A stretch of DNA of 64,000 bases from Pseudomonas graminis (GTDB lineage: Bacteria; Pseudomonadota; Gammaproteobacteria; Pseudomonadales; Pseudomonadaceae). The stretch is taken from assembly GCF_013201545.1 (NCBI RefSeq), contig NZ_CP053746.1:1515001-1579000 (forward strand), given 5' to 3'. Each line of letters opens with the position of its first letter. Positions within the stretch are counted from its first letter, which is position 1. The translations under genes and the position numbers were made by a program. The notes beneath the pieces are model-generated. The model did not search any database and was not told the origin of the DNA. It saw nothing but the letters and a program-made list of their open reading frames with translations. Positions 37,454-48,211 of the stretch are shown here, one piece after another.

Positions 37454-38095
37454 TTACTTGGCGGTCAGCGTTGCGCGTTCTTTGGCAATCAGCTGATCAG
37501 CCACTTGCAGCGCTTGCTCAGGACCACCAGCAGTGCCGAGGTCAAAGCGGTACTTGCCGTTGACGATCATGGTTGGGACGCCAGTAATCTCGTACTTCTT
37601 GGCCAGTTCCTTGTATTGAGCGATCTTGCCCTTCACAGCGAACGAATTGAAGGTTTCAAGGAACTTGGTCTTGTCGACGCCCTGGGTGGCGACGAATTCG
37701 GCCATGTCATTCGGGTCAGTCAGACGCTTGCCGCCTTTTTGAATGGCGTCGAACACGGCGGTGTGGACTTTCTTCTCTACGCCCATGGTGTCGAGGGTAA
37801 TGAATAGCTGGCCGTGAGCGTCCCAAGGGCCGCCGAACATGGCGGGAACGCGAATGAAGTGGACGTCAGCGGGAAGTTTCTCGACCCATGGATTGATGAC
37901 CGGCTCGAAGGCGTAGCAGTGCGGGCAGCCATACCAGAACATTTCGACGACTTCGATCTTGCCCGGCTCGGAAACAGGAACAGCGCTTTTCAGCTCGACG
38001 TATTGCTTGCCGGCTTCGATGGGCTCTGCTGCTTGAGCGGTCAGACCGAACAGGCTGGTAAAAATCAGAGCGGCGCTGAGAATCAGATTACGCAT
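37454..38095 (-). CDS. dsbA: Thiol:disulfide interchange protein DsbA
   Basis: 213 residues: signal peptide (LFGLTAQA-AEP), thioredoxin fold with active-site CPHC (WYGCPHCYAFEP, near residue 55), helical insertion, and the cis-Pro loop GVPTMIVNG. It oxidises cysteine pairs in exported proteins. The start at 38095 has CAGGAG upstream; the long upstream extension is not coding. Confidence 0.96.
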   Translation of the reverse strand: MRNLILSAALIFTSLFGLTAQAAEPIEAGKQYVELKSAVPVSEPGKIEVVEMFWYGCPHCYAFEPVINPWVEKLPADVHFIRVPAMFGGPWDAHGQLFITLDTMGVEKKVHTAVFDAIQKGGKRLTDPNDMAEFVATQGVDKTKFLETFNSFAVKGKIAQYKELAKKYEITGVPTMIVNGKYRFDLGTAGGPEQALQVADQLIAKERATLTAK

Positions 38096-38286
38096 GCTTA
38101 ACTCCTGGGCATGGAAGGTCACTTCGGTGGCCGCAGTTCGACCGGCCGAGGTGATATGAGTTCGCAAGTGTAACGCCTGCGGCCGTAAAAAAGGGCAGCC
38201 GTTCGCTACCCTTTTTGGCCCGTCCGGGCAGCTCTGTCGGCAATTTGTTTTACTAACCGTGTCCGTCAGTATCGCGGTCCCGACGC

Positions 38287-38904
38287 TCAATGGAGGCCTT
38301 GAATGTAAGCCGCGAGCGCTTCGATATCCTTGTTGCTCAGTTTCGCGGCAATGGTGCGCATGACCCGCGTGTCGCCGTCGTTGCTGCGATCACCTTCGCG
38401 GAACGCCGTGAGCTGTTTCTTGATGTATTCGGCGTGCTGCCCACTCAGGTGCGGAAAACCTGCCGTTGCAATCCCCGCACCGTCTGGAGAGTGGCAGCCG
38501 GTGCAGGCCGGCATGCCCTGATCGAGCTTGCCAAAGCGAAACAGCGCTTCACCAAGCGAGACGAGATCGGGATCGGCTGTGCCGACGCTGCCTTTCTGGC
38601 CGGCGTAATAAGCGGCGATGTCGGCCAATTCCTGATCGGTGAGCGGATTGAGCACGCCAGTCATTTCCAACACGACCCGCTTGCCGTCCTTGATGTCGTG
38701 CAGTTGGTTGAGCAGATAGCGCTCACCCTGGCTGGCGAGCTTCGGGAAGATGGGGACCAGGCTATTGCCGTCAGGGCCATGGCAAGCGCCGCAAACCGCT
38801 GTTTTCGCCTGGCCGGCGACCGGATCGCCCGCTGGCGAGTCAGCGGCCTGCACGAAGCCATTCAGGCTCAGGGTCAACAGCAGGCTCGACAGAAATGCGT
38901 TCAT
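38287..38904 (-). CDS. cc4: Cytochrome c4, dihaem
   Basis: 205 residues. Signal peptide (NGFVQA-ADS), then two class I cytochrome c domains with haem motifs CGACH (near residue 38) and CTGCH (near 137), and axial Met in the MTGVLNPLTD and MRTIAAKLS segments. Periplasmic or membrane-associated electron carrier to terminal oxidases. Start at 38904 (MNAFLSSLLL). It precedes dsbA by 191 bp on the same strand and is divergent from engB. Confidence 0.93.
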   Translation of the reverse strand: MNAFLSSLLLTLSLNGFVQAADSPAGDPVAGQAKTAVCGACHGPDGNSLVPIFPKLASQGERYLLNQLHDIKDGKRVVLEMTGVLNPLTDQELADIAAYYAGQKGSVGTADPDLVSLGEALFRFGKLDQGMPACTGCHSPDGAGIATAGFPHLSGQHAEYIKKQLTAFREGDRSNDGDTRVMRTIAAKLSNKDIEALAAYIQGLH

Positions 38905-39139
38905 GGGTTGATCCGATGCGGCTGAAAGTGCGGCCCTCATGATGGGCTGTCTTGAGAGGAAGCGGCCCGTTTTTTGGACGTTTCAGTGCACAGGCCAGGC
39001 GGGTTCTCGCGTCGGCAACACCCTTGCGGGGGCAGGACAAGGCACACATGAAAACCCGCGGCATTATATACTCGCGCCCATTGAACGGAAAAAGACACCC
39101 CGTTGCCGCGCACGTCGCAACGCCCTCACCGGATATCCC

Positions 39140-39775
39140 ATGCAACTCAAGAACCCTATTCTCGGCCTGTGCCAACAAGCCAAGTTCATGCTCAGCGCTG
39201 CCAAAGTCGACCAATGCCCGGATGACGAAGGCTTTGAAGTCGCATTCGCCGGCCGCTCCAACGCCGGTAAATCCAGCGCGCTGAACACCCTGACTCACGC
39301 CAGCCTGGCGCGCACGTCGAAAACCCCCGGCCGTACCCAGCTGCTGAACTTTTTCAGCCTGGACGACGACCGCCGTCTGGTCGACTTGCCCGGCTACGGT
39401 TACGCGAAGGTGCCGATTCCGCTGAAGCTGCACTGGCAGCGCCACCTCGAAGCCTACCTCGGCGGCCGTGAAAGTCTGAAGGGGTTGATCCTGATGATGG
39501 ACATCCGCCACCCGATGACCGACTTCGACCTTCTGATGCTCGACTGGGCGATCGCCAGTGGTATGCCGATGCATATTCTGCTGACCAAAGCTGACAAGCT
39601 GACCTTTGGCGCGGCGAAAAACACGCTGCTCAAAGTCCAGTCGGAAATACATCGCGGTTGGGGTGACGCAATCACCATCCAGCTGTTCTCGGCACCCAAG
39701 CGCATGGGCCTGGAAGAGGCTTACACCGTGCTGGCCGACTGGATGGAACTGGAAGACAAGGCACCGGCGGCCTGA
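39140..39775 (+). CDS. engB: Ribosome biogenesis GTP-binding protein EngB/YsxC/YihA
   Basis: 211 residues: P-loop GRSNAGKSS (G1), TPGRTQ (G2), [10 protein letters not shown] (G3), TKADKL (G4) and FSAPKR (G5), as in the TrmE-Era-EngA-EngB-Septin GTPases. It is needed for 50S subunit assembly. A TATATAC-type -10 lies about 75 bp upstream (near 39063-39070). It converges on polA, with an sRNA locus between them, the same arrangement as yihA-spf-polA in E. coli. Confidence 0.95.
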   Translation: MQLKNPILGLCQQAKFMLSAAKVDQCPDDEGFEVAFAGRSNAGKSSALNTLTHASLARTSKTPGRTQLLNFFSLDDDRRLVDLPGYGYAKVPIPLKLHWQRHLEAYLGGRESLKGLILMMDIRHPMTDFDLLMLDWAIASGMPMHILLTKADKLTFGAAKNTLLKVQSEIHRGWGDAITIQLFSAPKRMGLEEAYTVLADWMELEDKAPAA

Positions 39776-39783
39776 ATCGCAGG

Positions 39784-39827
39784 CAAAAAAAACCCCGGAC
39801 TTCATGTGGGGAGGGGAAGTTCGGGGT
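39784..39827 (-). terminator. Intrinsic terminator of the ErsA-type sRNA (and polA)
   Basis: Read leftward, ACCCCGAACTTC (39827-39816) pairs over 12 bp with GAAGTCCGGGGT (39803-39792), one G-T pair, and is followed by eight T (39792-39785). The 12-nt loop is C-rich (CCCTCCCCACAT). Confidence 0.92.
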
Positions 39828-39912
39828 ACAAGTCCAGACCTCTCGGGAGGGGTCCGGATATCTGCCAACACTTAACACAACATAGGAGCATGAATGGCTA
39901 CGTCAGCCATTC
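39785..39912 (-). ncRNA. ersA: ErsA-type small RNA (Spot 42 position)
   Basis: Located between polA and engB on the polA strand, where spf (Spot 42) lies in Enterobacteria and ErsA lies in P. aeruginosa. It has its own AlgU-type promoter immediately upstream and a strong terminator with a C-rich loop, giving a predicted transcript of about 128 nt, close to the 132 nt reported for ErsA. C-rich single strands (ACCCCTCCCGAG, TTCCCCTCCCC) could pair with Shine-Dalgarno sequences. ErsA post-transcriptionally regulates envelope and biofilm genes such as algC. The 5' end is estimated from the promoter. Confidence 0.85.
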
Positions 39913-39918
39913 GCAAAC

Positions 39919-39946
39919 TCAGACCGGGTTTTGTCCGCCGAAGTTC
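39919..39946 (-). promoter_or_regulatory. AlgU (sigma-22) promoter of the ErsA-type sRNA
   Basis: On the minus strand GAACTT (39946-39941), exactly 17 nt, then TCTGA (39923-39919): a perfect match to the AlgU/RpoE consensus. The -35 sits in the loop of an inverted repeat TCCGCCG/CGGCGGA (about 39933-39959). Confidence 0.88.
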
Positions 39947-40011
39947 AAAACCGGCGGAAATTTAATGAGATAGCGGCTCTGATCCTGCGCAGAATCGGAA
40001 CGACAACGTTG

Positions 40012-42777
<2,766 letters not shown>

Positions 42778-42851
42778 GTGCAAGATCAACCTTTTCGGCG
42801 GGGTCGGCGCTAGAATGCGCGGACCGTTGACGACAAAGGGACAAGGTTATC

Positions 42852-43142
42852 ATGCGCGCGCTGAATCGCCTGTTACTGCTCGGCGGGTTGATTGCCTGTC
42901 CGTGGCTGGCGGTCGCGGCGGATGACGAAGCGCCATCGGCAGAGCCTGGCGTGATCATCCGTCAGGACAGCGACGGCTTCATCAAGGAGTATCGTGCGAA
43001 CGGATTCGTGTACGCCGTGAAGATCACGCCCAAACACGGCAAGCCGTATTATCTGGTGCGGGCCGACGGCACAAGTGGTCAATTCATCCGTTCGGATCAA
43101 CCGGACATGCTGATACCCCAATGGGTACTATTCAGCTGGTAA
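42852..43142 (+). CDS. DUF2782 exported protein
   Basis: 96 residues: signal peptide (PWLAVA-ADD), then the compact DUF2782 domain (VIIRQDSDGFIKEYRANGFVYAVKITP, YYLVRADG, IPQWVLFSW at the end). Small periplasmic protein of unknown function, conserved between polA and thrB in Pseudomonas. Divergent from polA, 34 bp before thrB. Confidence 0.88.
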   Translation: MRALNRLLLLGGLIACPWLAVAADDEAPSAEPGVIIRQDSDGFIKEYRANGFVYAVKITPKHGKPYYLVRADGTSGQFIRSDQPDMLIPQWVLFSW

Positions 43143-43176
43143 CGCCCTACATTCACTCTCTTGCTGGCAGTCTTCT

Positions 43177-44127
43177 ATGTCCGTTTTTACTCCCCTGGCT
43201 CGGCCCGAGCTGGAAGCTTTTCTCGCCCCGTACGGGCTTGGCGCCCTGCGTGATTTTCAGGGCATCGCCGCTGGAAGTGAAAACACCAATTTCTTCATCA
43301 GCCTTGAGCAAGGCGAGTTCGTGCTGACTCTGGTCGAGCGCGGCCCGGTTCAGGAGATGCCGTTTTTCATTGAATTGCTGGATGTCCTCCACGACGCCAA
43401 TCTGCCTGTGCCCTACGCACTGCGCACCACCGACGGCCAGGCCCTGCGCGAGCTGAAAGGCAAGCCGGCGCTGCTGCAACCGCGCCTGTCCGGCAAGCAC
43501 CCGGCTGAGCCCAATACTCAGCACTGCGTGCAGATCGGCGAATTCATGGCGCACATGCACATGGCCACACGCAGCCAGACCATCGAACGCAAAACCGACC
43601 GTGGTCTGGACTGGATGCTGGAGGAGGGCGGTAATTTCATCTCCCACCTGGACGAAGCGCAGGGCGCGCTGCTGACCAAGGCTGTAGAGGAAATTCAGCG
43701 GCGCAAGGCGAGCATCATGGCGCTGCCGCGGGCCAACCTGCACGCCGACCTGTTCCGCGACAACACGCTGTTCGAAGGCACTCACCTGACGGGCGTGATC
43801 GATTTCTACAATGCTTGTTCCGGGCCGATGCTGTACGACGTGGCGATTGCGGTGAATGACTGGTGCTCGTTTGAGGATGGCACCATCGATGGGCCGCGCG
43901 CCCGTGCTTTTCTGGGTGCCTATGCCGCGCTGAGGCCGTTCACCGCCGCCGAAGCCGAGCTGTGGTCGACGATGCTGCGCGTGGGTTGCGTGCGCTTCTG
44001 GCTGTCACGCCTGATCGCCGCCGAAACCTTCGCCGGGCAGGACGTGCTGATCCATGATCCGGACGAATTCCGCAAACGCCTGGAACAGCGCCAGGAAACA
44101 CATATTCCGTTGCCGTTTGCGTTGTAA
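43177..44127 (+). CDS. thrB: Homoserine kinase (ThrB, aminoglycoside phosphotransferase fold)
   Basis: 316 residues of the APH/choline kinase-fold homoserine kinase used by Pseudomonas, unlike the GHMP kinase of E. coli. Visible: GSENTNFFISLEQGEFVLTL, the catalytic loop ANLHADLFRDNTLF and the metal motif GVIDFYNAC. It phosphorylates homoserine in threonine synthesis. Stands after the DUF2782 gene; a REP element follows. Confidence 0.95.
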   Translation: MSVFTPLARPELEAFLAPYGLGALRDFQGIAAGSENTNFFISLEQGEFVLTLVERGPVQEMPFFIELLDVLHDANLPVPYALRTTDGQALRELKGKPALLQPRLSGKHPAEPNTQHCVQIGEFMAHMHMATRSQTIERKTDRGLDWMLEEGGNFISHLDEAQGALLTKAVEEIQRRKASIMALPRANLHADLFRDNTLFEGTHLTGVIDFYNACSGPMLYDVAIAVNDWCSFEDGTIDGPRARAFLGAYAALRPFTAAEAELWSTMLRVGCVRFWLSRLIAAETFAGQDVLIHDPDEFRKRLEQRQETHIPLPFAL

Positions 44128-44162
44128 AAGTCGAGAAGCAAGGCTGGAGCGCCACTCCATTT

Positions 44163-44211
44163 ACTCCCACACAGCACCGTCCATGTGGGAGTGAGCTTGC
44201 TCACGAAGGCG
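44163..44211. repeat. Pseudomonas REP element
   Basis: ACTCCCACA (44163-44171) faces TGTGGGAGTGAGCTTGCTCA (44184-44203) followed by CGAAGGCG, the familiar Pseudomonas REP sequence with its internal GAGC/GCTC hairpin. It sits between the convergent thrB and znuA genes, a typical REP location. Confidence 0.88.
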
Positions 44212-44223
44212 TTGGTCCAGAGC

Positions 44224-45153
44224 TTACAAACCTTCCAGACACCCTGCCAGATCATCCGCCAGCTTGCTCAGCAATTGCTCGTAACCCTGGGCGGTGGCGG
44301 GTGTGTAGCCGCCCAACCCGTCCAGCTCGGCCAGCTTGACCGGCAAACCCGCACTCAACGTGTCGGCCAGACGCGGGCGAAGGGGGGGCTCGCTGAACAC
44401 GCAGGTCTTGCCGAATTCGGTCAACCGCGCGCGCATGGCGGCGACGTGCTGAGCACCCGGCTGAACCTCGCTGCTGACGGCAAAGACGCCCGCATGCTTC
44501 AACCCATACGCCTCTTCGAAATAATCAAACGCCTCGTGGAACACGAAATACTGCTTGCTCGAAATCCCGGCGACGCGCTGTTTGATTTTGGCGTCCAGCG
44601 CGTCAAGGCGTGCGTCGAAGGCCTTCGCGTTGCTCTCATAACGCGCGGCATTGGCGGGATCGGCCTGGCTCAAGTCAGCGGCCATCTTTGCCGTAATCAC
44701 CCGAGCATTGACCGAAGACAGCCACAAATGCGCATCGACGCTGCCCGGGCGGTGGTCGTGGTCATGCTCGTCTTCGTCATCATCGTGATGCTCGGCGTTG
44801 GCGGTAAAATGACGCAGGTGCATGCCGGGCAACGACTCGACCGGGACCGAGGCTTTGCTGCGCCCGGACAACACGCGTGGCAGGAACGTCTCCATGTCCG
44901 GGCCAATCCAGTAGAGCAAATCGGCTTCCTGTACGCGCCGTACGTCGGACGGCCGTAGCGCGTAGTTATGAGGGGATGCGCCCGGCGGAAGCAGGACTTC
45001 CGGCACCGCGATTCCGTCCTGCACCGCGGCGGCAATCAGCTGCAGCGGCTTTATGCTGGTCAGTACGCGCACGCTGGCATCGGCGGCAGTGACGGTTGAA
45101 AACCCAGTAATAAATACGACAAAAAGTAAAAAAAGTCGGGACACGATAACCAC
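44224..45153 (-). CDS. znuA: Zinc ABC transporter periplasmic binding protein
   Basis: 309 residues. Signal peptide (FSTVTA-ADA), cluster A-I fold, His-rich acidic loop (HHDDDEDEHDHDHR near residue 122) and zinc ligands in ASPHNYALRPSD, VDAHLWLS and FVFHEAFDYFE. The start is uncertain: GTG at 45153 or GTG at 45144; the nearby ATG at 45157 is out of frame. Divergent from zur with a shared control region of 57 bp. Confidence 0.93.
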   Translation of the reverse strand: MVIVSRLFLLFVVFITGFSTVTAADASVRVLTSIKPLQLIAAAVQDGIAVPEVLLPPGASPHNYALRPSDVRRVQEADLLYWIGPDMETFLPRVLSGRSKASVPVESLPGMHLRHFTANAEHHDDDEDEHDHDHRPGSVDAHLWLSSVNARVITAKMAADLSQADPANAARYESNAKAFDARLDALDAKIKQRVAGISSKQYFVFHEAFDYFEEAYGLKHAGVFAVSSEVQPGAQHVAAMRARLTEFGKTCVFSEPPLRPRLADTLSAGLPVKLAELDGLGGYTPATAQGYEQLLSKLADDLAGCLEGL

Positions 45154-45171
45154 TCATGGGGGCAGGAACGG

Positions 45172-45184
45172 GTAACATAATAAC
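45172..45184. promoter_or_regulatory. Candidate Zur box in the znuA/zur intergenic region
   Basis: GTAACATAATAAC is an imperfect AT-rich palindrome of the GTTATNATAAC type, centred between the two divergent genes. It fits autoregulation of zur and repression of znuA, but the match is only partial. Confidence 0.45.
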
Positions 45185-45210
45185 GTCTCTCTCAAAGGCC
45201 GTCGCCGCTC

Positions 45211-45693
45211 ATGTCTAAAACACCCCTGGCCAGTCGCCCCCACGATCACTCCCACTGCGTGCACAGTGCGCTCACTGAAGCCGACACGCTGTGCGCGGGC
45301 AAAGGCCTGCGCCTGACGGCCCTGCGTCGTCGCGTGCTGGAGCTGGTCTGGCAGAGCCACAAGCCGCTGGGCGCCTATGACATCCTCGCCGTGCTCAGCG
45401 AAGAAGACGGCCGCCGCGCCGCGCCGCCCACGGTGTACCGCGCGCTGGACTTTCTGCTGGAAAACGGCTTGGTGCACCGCATCGCGTCGTTGAATGCCTT
45501 TGCCGGTTGCAACCACCCGACCCACGCGCATCAGGGCCAGTTCCTGATCTGCCGCGAGTGCCACGCCGCCATTGAGCTGCAGCACGGCAGCATCAGCTCG
45601 GCCATAGTCGACGCCGCCAACGAGGTGGGCTTTGCCGTTGAAGCCCAGACTGTCGAAGTCGTTGGCGTATGTGCCGGATGCAAGGCCGCCTGA
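45211..45693 (+). CDS. zur: Zinc uptake regulator Zur (Fur family)
   Basis: 160 residues: an N-terminal His-containing segment (HDHSHCVHS), winged helix ([35 protein letters not shown]) and dimer/metal domain with [18 protein letters not shown] and the final CAGCKAA giving the structural zinc Cys pairs. It represses zinc import when zinc is bound. First gene of zur-znuC-znuB; its stop overlaps the znuC start by one base. Confidence 0.95.
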   Translation: MSKTPLASRPHDHSHCVHSALTEADTLCAGKGLRLTALRRRVLELVWQSHKPLGAYDILAVLSEEDGRRAAPPTVYRALDFLLENGLVHRIASLNAFAGCNHPTHAHQGQFLICRECHAAIELQHGSISSAIVDAANEVGFAVEAQTVEVVGVCAGCKAA

Positions 45694-46493
45694 TGAGCGA
45701 TGCACTGATCCGCCTGAAGGACGTCAGCGTGACACGCGCCGGCCAGAGCGTACTGGAACATATCCAGCTGAGCGTCAGTTCAGGTGAAATCGTCACCCTG
45801 ATCGGCCCCAATGGGGCGGGCAAGACCACGCTGGTGCGCGCCGTGCTCGGGCTGCTCAAGGCTGATTCGGGCGAAATCTGGCGCAAGCCGAAACTGCGCG
45901 TCGGTTACATGCCCCAGAAGCTGCACATTGATGCCACGCTGCCGTTGTCGGTCTTGCGTTTCTTGCGTCTGGTACCCGGCGTCGATCGCGATACCGCACG
46001 GGCGGCGCTGGTCGAGGTCGGCGCCGAAAAGGTCATCGACAGCCCGCTGCAAGGGATTTCCGGTGGCGAGATGCAGCGCGTGCTACTGGCGCGAGCGCTG
46101 TTGCGCAAGCCGGAGCTGCTGGTGCTCGACGAGCCGGTGCAGGGCGTCGATGTCGCCGGACAGGCCGAGCTGTACGCGCTGATCACTCAGCTGCGCAACC
46201 GGCATCAATGCGGCGTGCTGATGGTTTCCCATGACCTGCATCTGGTCATGAGCACCACCGATCAGGTGGTCTGCCTCAATCGCCATGTGTGCTGCTCCGG
46301 TCATCCCGAGCAGGTCAGCAACGATCCTGCCTTCGTGGAGCTGTTCGGCCTGAACGCCCCGAGCCTCGCGATCTACCACCATCATCACGATCATGCGCAC
46401 GACCTGCATGGCGAAGTCTGCCAACCCGCGCCGGCTCACGATCACGCCCATACCCACACTCATGACCACGGGGACAGCTGCAAGCATGGCTGA
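45693..46493 (+). CDS. znuC: Zinc ABC transporter ATP-binding protein with His-rich tail
   Basis: 266 residues: Walker A GPNGAGKT, signature [16 protein letters not shown], Walker [13 protein letters not shown] and the switch His in MVSHD. After the ATPase core (to about residue 225) the last 40 residues are packed with His and Asp ([22 protein letters not shown]), a likely zinc-binding tail facing the cytosol. Start at 45693 overlaps the zur stop; the 3' end overlaps znuB by eight bases. Confidence 0.95.
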   Translation: MSDALIRLKDVSVTRAGQSVLEHIQLSVSSGEIVTLIGPNGAGKTTLVRAVLGLLKADSGEIWRKPKLRVGYMPQKLHIDATLPLSVLRFLRLVPGVDRDTARAALVEVGAEKVIDSPLQGISGGEMQRVLLARALLRKPELLVLDEPVQGVDVAGQAELYALITQLRNRHQCGVLMVSHDLHLVMSTTDQVVCLNRHVCCSGHPEQVSNDPAFVELFGLNAPSLAIYHHHHDHAHDLHGEVCQPAPAHDHAHTHTHDHGDSCKHG

Positions 46494-47268
46494 TTTTCTT
46501 CTTTACGCCTTGCTCGCAGGCCTCGCGTTAGCGGTAGTGGCAGGCCCTCTGGGGTCTTTCGTGGTCTGGCGGCGCATGGCTTATTTTGGCGACACGCTGT
46601 CCCACGCCGCGTTGCTCGGCGTGGCACTGGGCTTTCTGCTGGATATCAGCCCGACGATCGCCGTGACCGTGGGCTGCCTGCTGCTCGCAGTGTTGCTGGT
46701 AACCCTGCAGCAACGTCAACCGCTGGCGTCCGACACGCTGCTGGGGATTCTAGCGCCAAGCACCTTGTCACTCGGGCTGGTGGTGTTGAGCTTCATGCGT
46801 GATGTGCGCATCGACTTGATGGGCTATCTGTTCGGCGACCTGCTGGCCATCAGCCCGAACGATCTGGCGTGGATCCTCGCAGGCAGCGCGTTGGTGCTGG
46901 TGTTGATCTGCGCGCTGTGGCGGCCGCTGCTGGCGATCACTGTGCATGAAGAGCTGGCGACGGTCGAAGGGCTGCCGGTGGCAACGCTGCGCATGACATT
47001 GATGCTGCTGATCGCCGTGGTCATCGCGGTGGCCATGAAGATCGTCGGCGTGTTGCTGATCACCTCGCTGCTGATCATTCCCGCCGCTGCGGCACAACGT
47101 CACGCCCGTTCGCCGGAGCAAATGGCCCTGGGTGCGAGCATCATTGGCGTCATCGCGGTATGCGCGGGGTTGGCGTTGTCCTGGTTCAAAGACACCCCGG
47201 CAGGCCCGTCCATCGTGGTCTCGGCGGCGGCACTGTTTCTGCTCAGCTTCCTTTTGCCCAAGCGGTAG
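46486..47268 (+). CDS. znuB: Zinc ABC transporter permease
   Basis: 260 residues with about eight to nine membrane helices of the ABC-3 family ([22 protein letters not shown] at the N-terminus, [20 protein letters not shown] near residue 185). It pairs with ZnuC and ZnuA for high-affinity zinc import. The ATG at 46486 lies inside the end of znuC; the frame reaching back to 46393 only reads znuC sequence out of frame. Confidence 0.95.
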   Translation: MADFLLYALLAGLALAVVAGPLGSFVVWRRMAYFGDTLSHAALLGVALGFLLDISPTIAVTVGCLLLAVLLVTLQQRQPLASDTLLGILAPSTLSLGLVVLSFMRDVRIDLMGYLFGDLLAISPNDLAWILAGSALVLVLICALWRPLLAITVHEELATVEGLPVATLRMTLMLLIAVVIAVAMKIVGVLLITSLLIIPAAAAQRHARSPEQMALGASIIGVIAVCAGLALSWFKDTPAGPSIVVSAAALFLLSFLLPKR

Positions 47269-47425
47269 AACCTTGGGTGGCGGGTAGAGTCATACTCCGC
47301 AATAATCGAATGGCGGCAATGTGCAATGACTCCTTGCCCGCCTACCGATAGTGATCAGTTATTTTCGGGGCAAGCCACTTGTGTGTAGACTTGCTCGTTT
47401 TTTGCGCAAATAGAGAATCGCAGGA

Positions 47426-48139
47426 ATGAAGCCGTTCGCATCCCGTTATCTGCTGCTTGCTGCATTTTCCGTTCTGTTGAGCGCTTGCCAGAGCAAGCCC
47501 GTCGAGCAGCCGGTGCCTGTTGCGCCGCCCGATGCCTATCAGCAGCTGGAGCAAAACATCGCCAGCAGCGAGTTGGCCACCGCGGAAGATCAACTCGCCG
47601 CGCTGCAAAGCAAATCCCCGGACGACCCTCGACTTGAGCAATACCAGCGTCAGTTGGCTGAGGCTTATTTGAGCCGCAGCCAGATCGTGCTGCAAAAGGG
47701 TGACATGAACGCTGCCGCCACCGCGCTCAGCCGTGCTCGTGCCCTGATGCCAAAGGCTCCGGCGCTAACTAGTGGCGTCAACGGTGCCATCGCCCACGCC
47801 CGCAAAGCCGAGCTGGAAAAGGCGGAAGCCGATCTGCGGGCTGCCGAAGCCAAGCGCAAGGCGAAGGTGATCGACCCGAGCGCCGAGAGTACAACCATCG
47901 AGCTGAAGCTTGGGGACATGAAGCAGCTGCGCCGTCAGTTGAGTGACATCGCTGAAGACGTGACAGCCTTCAACTGCGACGTCATCGTGCAAGTGCCACG
48001 CACCGACGACTACCCTTGGCTGGCGACCTTGCTGACCAAGCGCGTCACAAAGATCAACCCGGATTTCGAACTGCAGATGCAGCGTGAAATCGAGCGAACC
48101 GAGCCTGCGAAGATTGTGTTGAAGCCCGCTCAGCTCTGA
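47426..48139 (+). CDS. Putative lipoprotein of unknown function
   Basis: 237 residues. Lipobox VLLSAC (Cys near residue 21), then a helical region with TPR-like content (ATAEDQLAALQSKSPDDPRLEQYQRQLAEAYL, GDMNAAATALSRARAL), a charged coiled-coil stretch and a C-terminal domain with FNCDVIVQVPRTDDYPW. Conserved beside znu and met genes in Pseudomonas as far as I recall. Function not known. Confidence 0.8.
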   Translation: MKPFASRYLLLAAFSVLLSACQSKPVEQPVPVAPPDAYQQLEQNIASSELATAEDQLAALQSKSPDDPRLEQYQRQLAEAYLSRSQIVLQKGDMNAAATALSRARALMPKAPALTSGVNGAIAHARKAELEKAEADLRAAEAKRKAKVIDPSAESTTIELKLGDMKQLRRQLSDIAEDVTAFNCDVIVQVPRTDDYPWLATLLTKRVTKINPDFELQMQREIERTEPAKIVLKPAQL

Positions 48140-48157
48140 TCGATTTTTGATCAAAAG

Positions 48158-48190
48158 AAAAGGCGTTGCCCTCGCGGGCAACGCCTTTTT
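48158..48190. terminator. Bidirectional intrinsic terminator between the lipoprotein gene and katE
   Basis: AAAAGGCGTTGCCC pairs with GGGCAACGCCTTTT around TCGC, with A and T runs on the two sides, so it can end transcripts from both convergent genes. Confidence 0.92.
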
Positions 48191-48211
48191 TGCTACCGGC
48201 TAGCCTGCAGA

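Noticed and set aside
39890..39974. Short plus-strand ORF after AGGAG, antisense to the sRNA
   Set aside because: Ribosome-site spacing is poor and it crosses the AlgU promoter; more likely chance.
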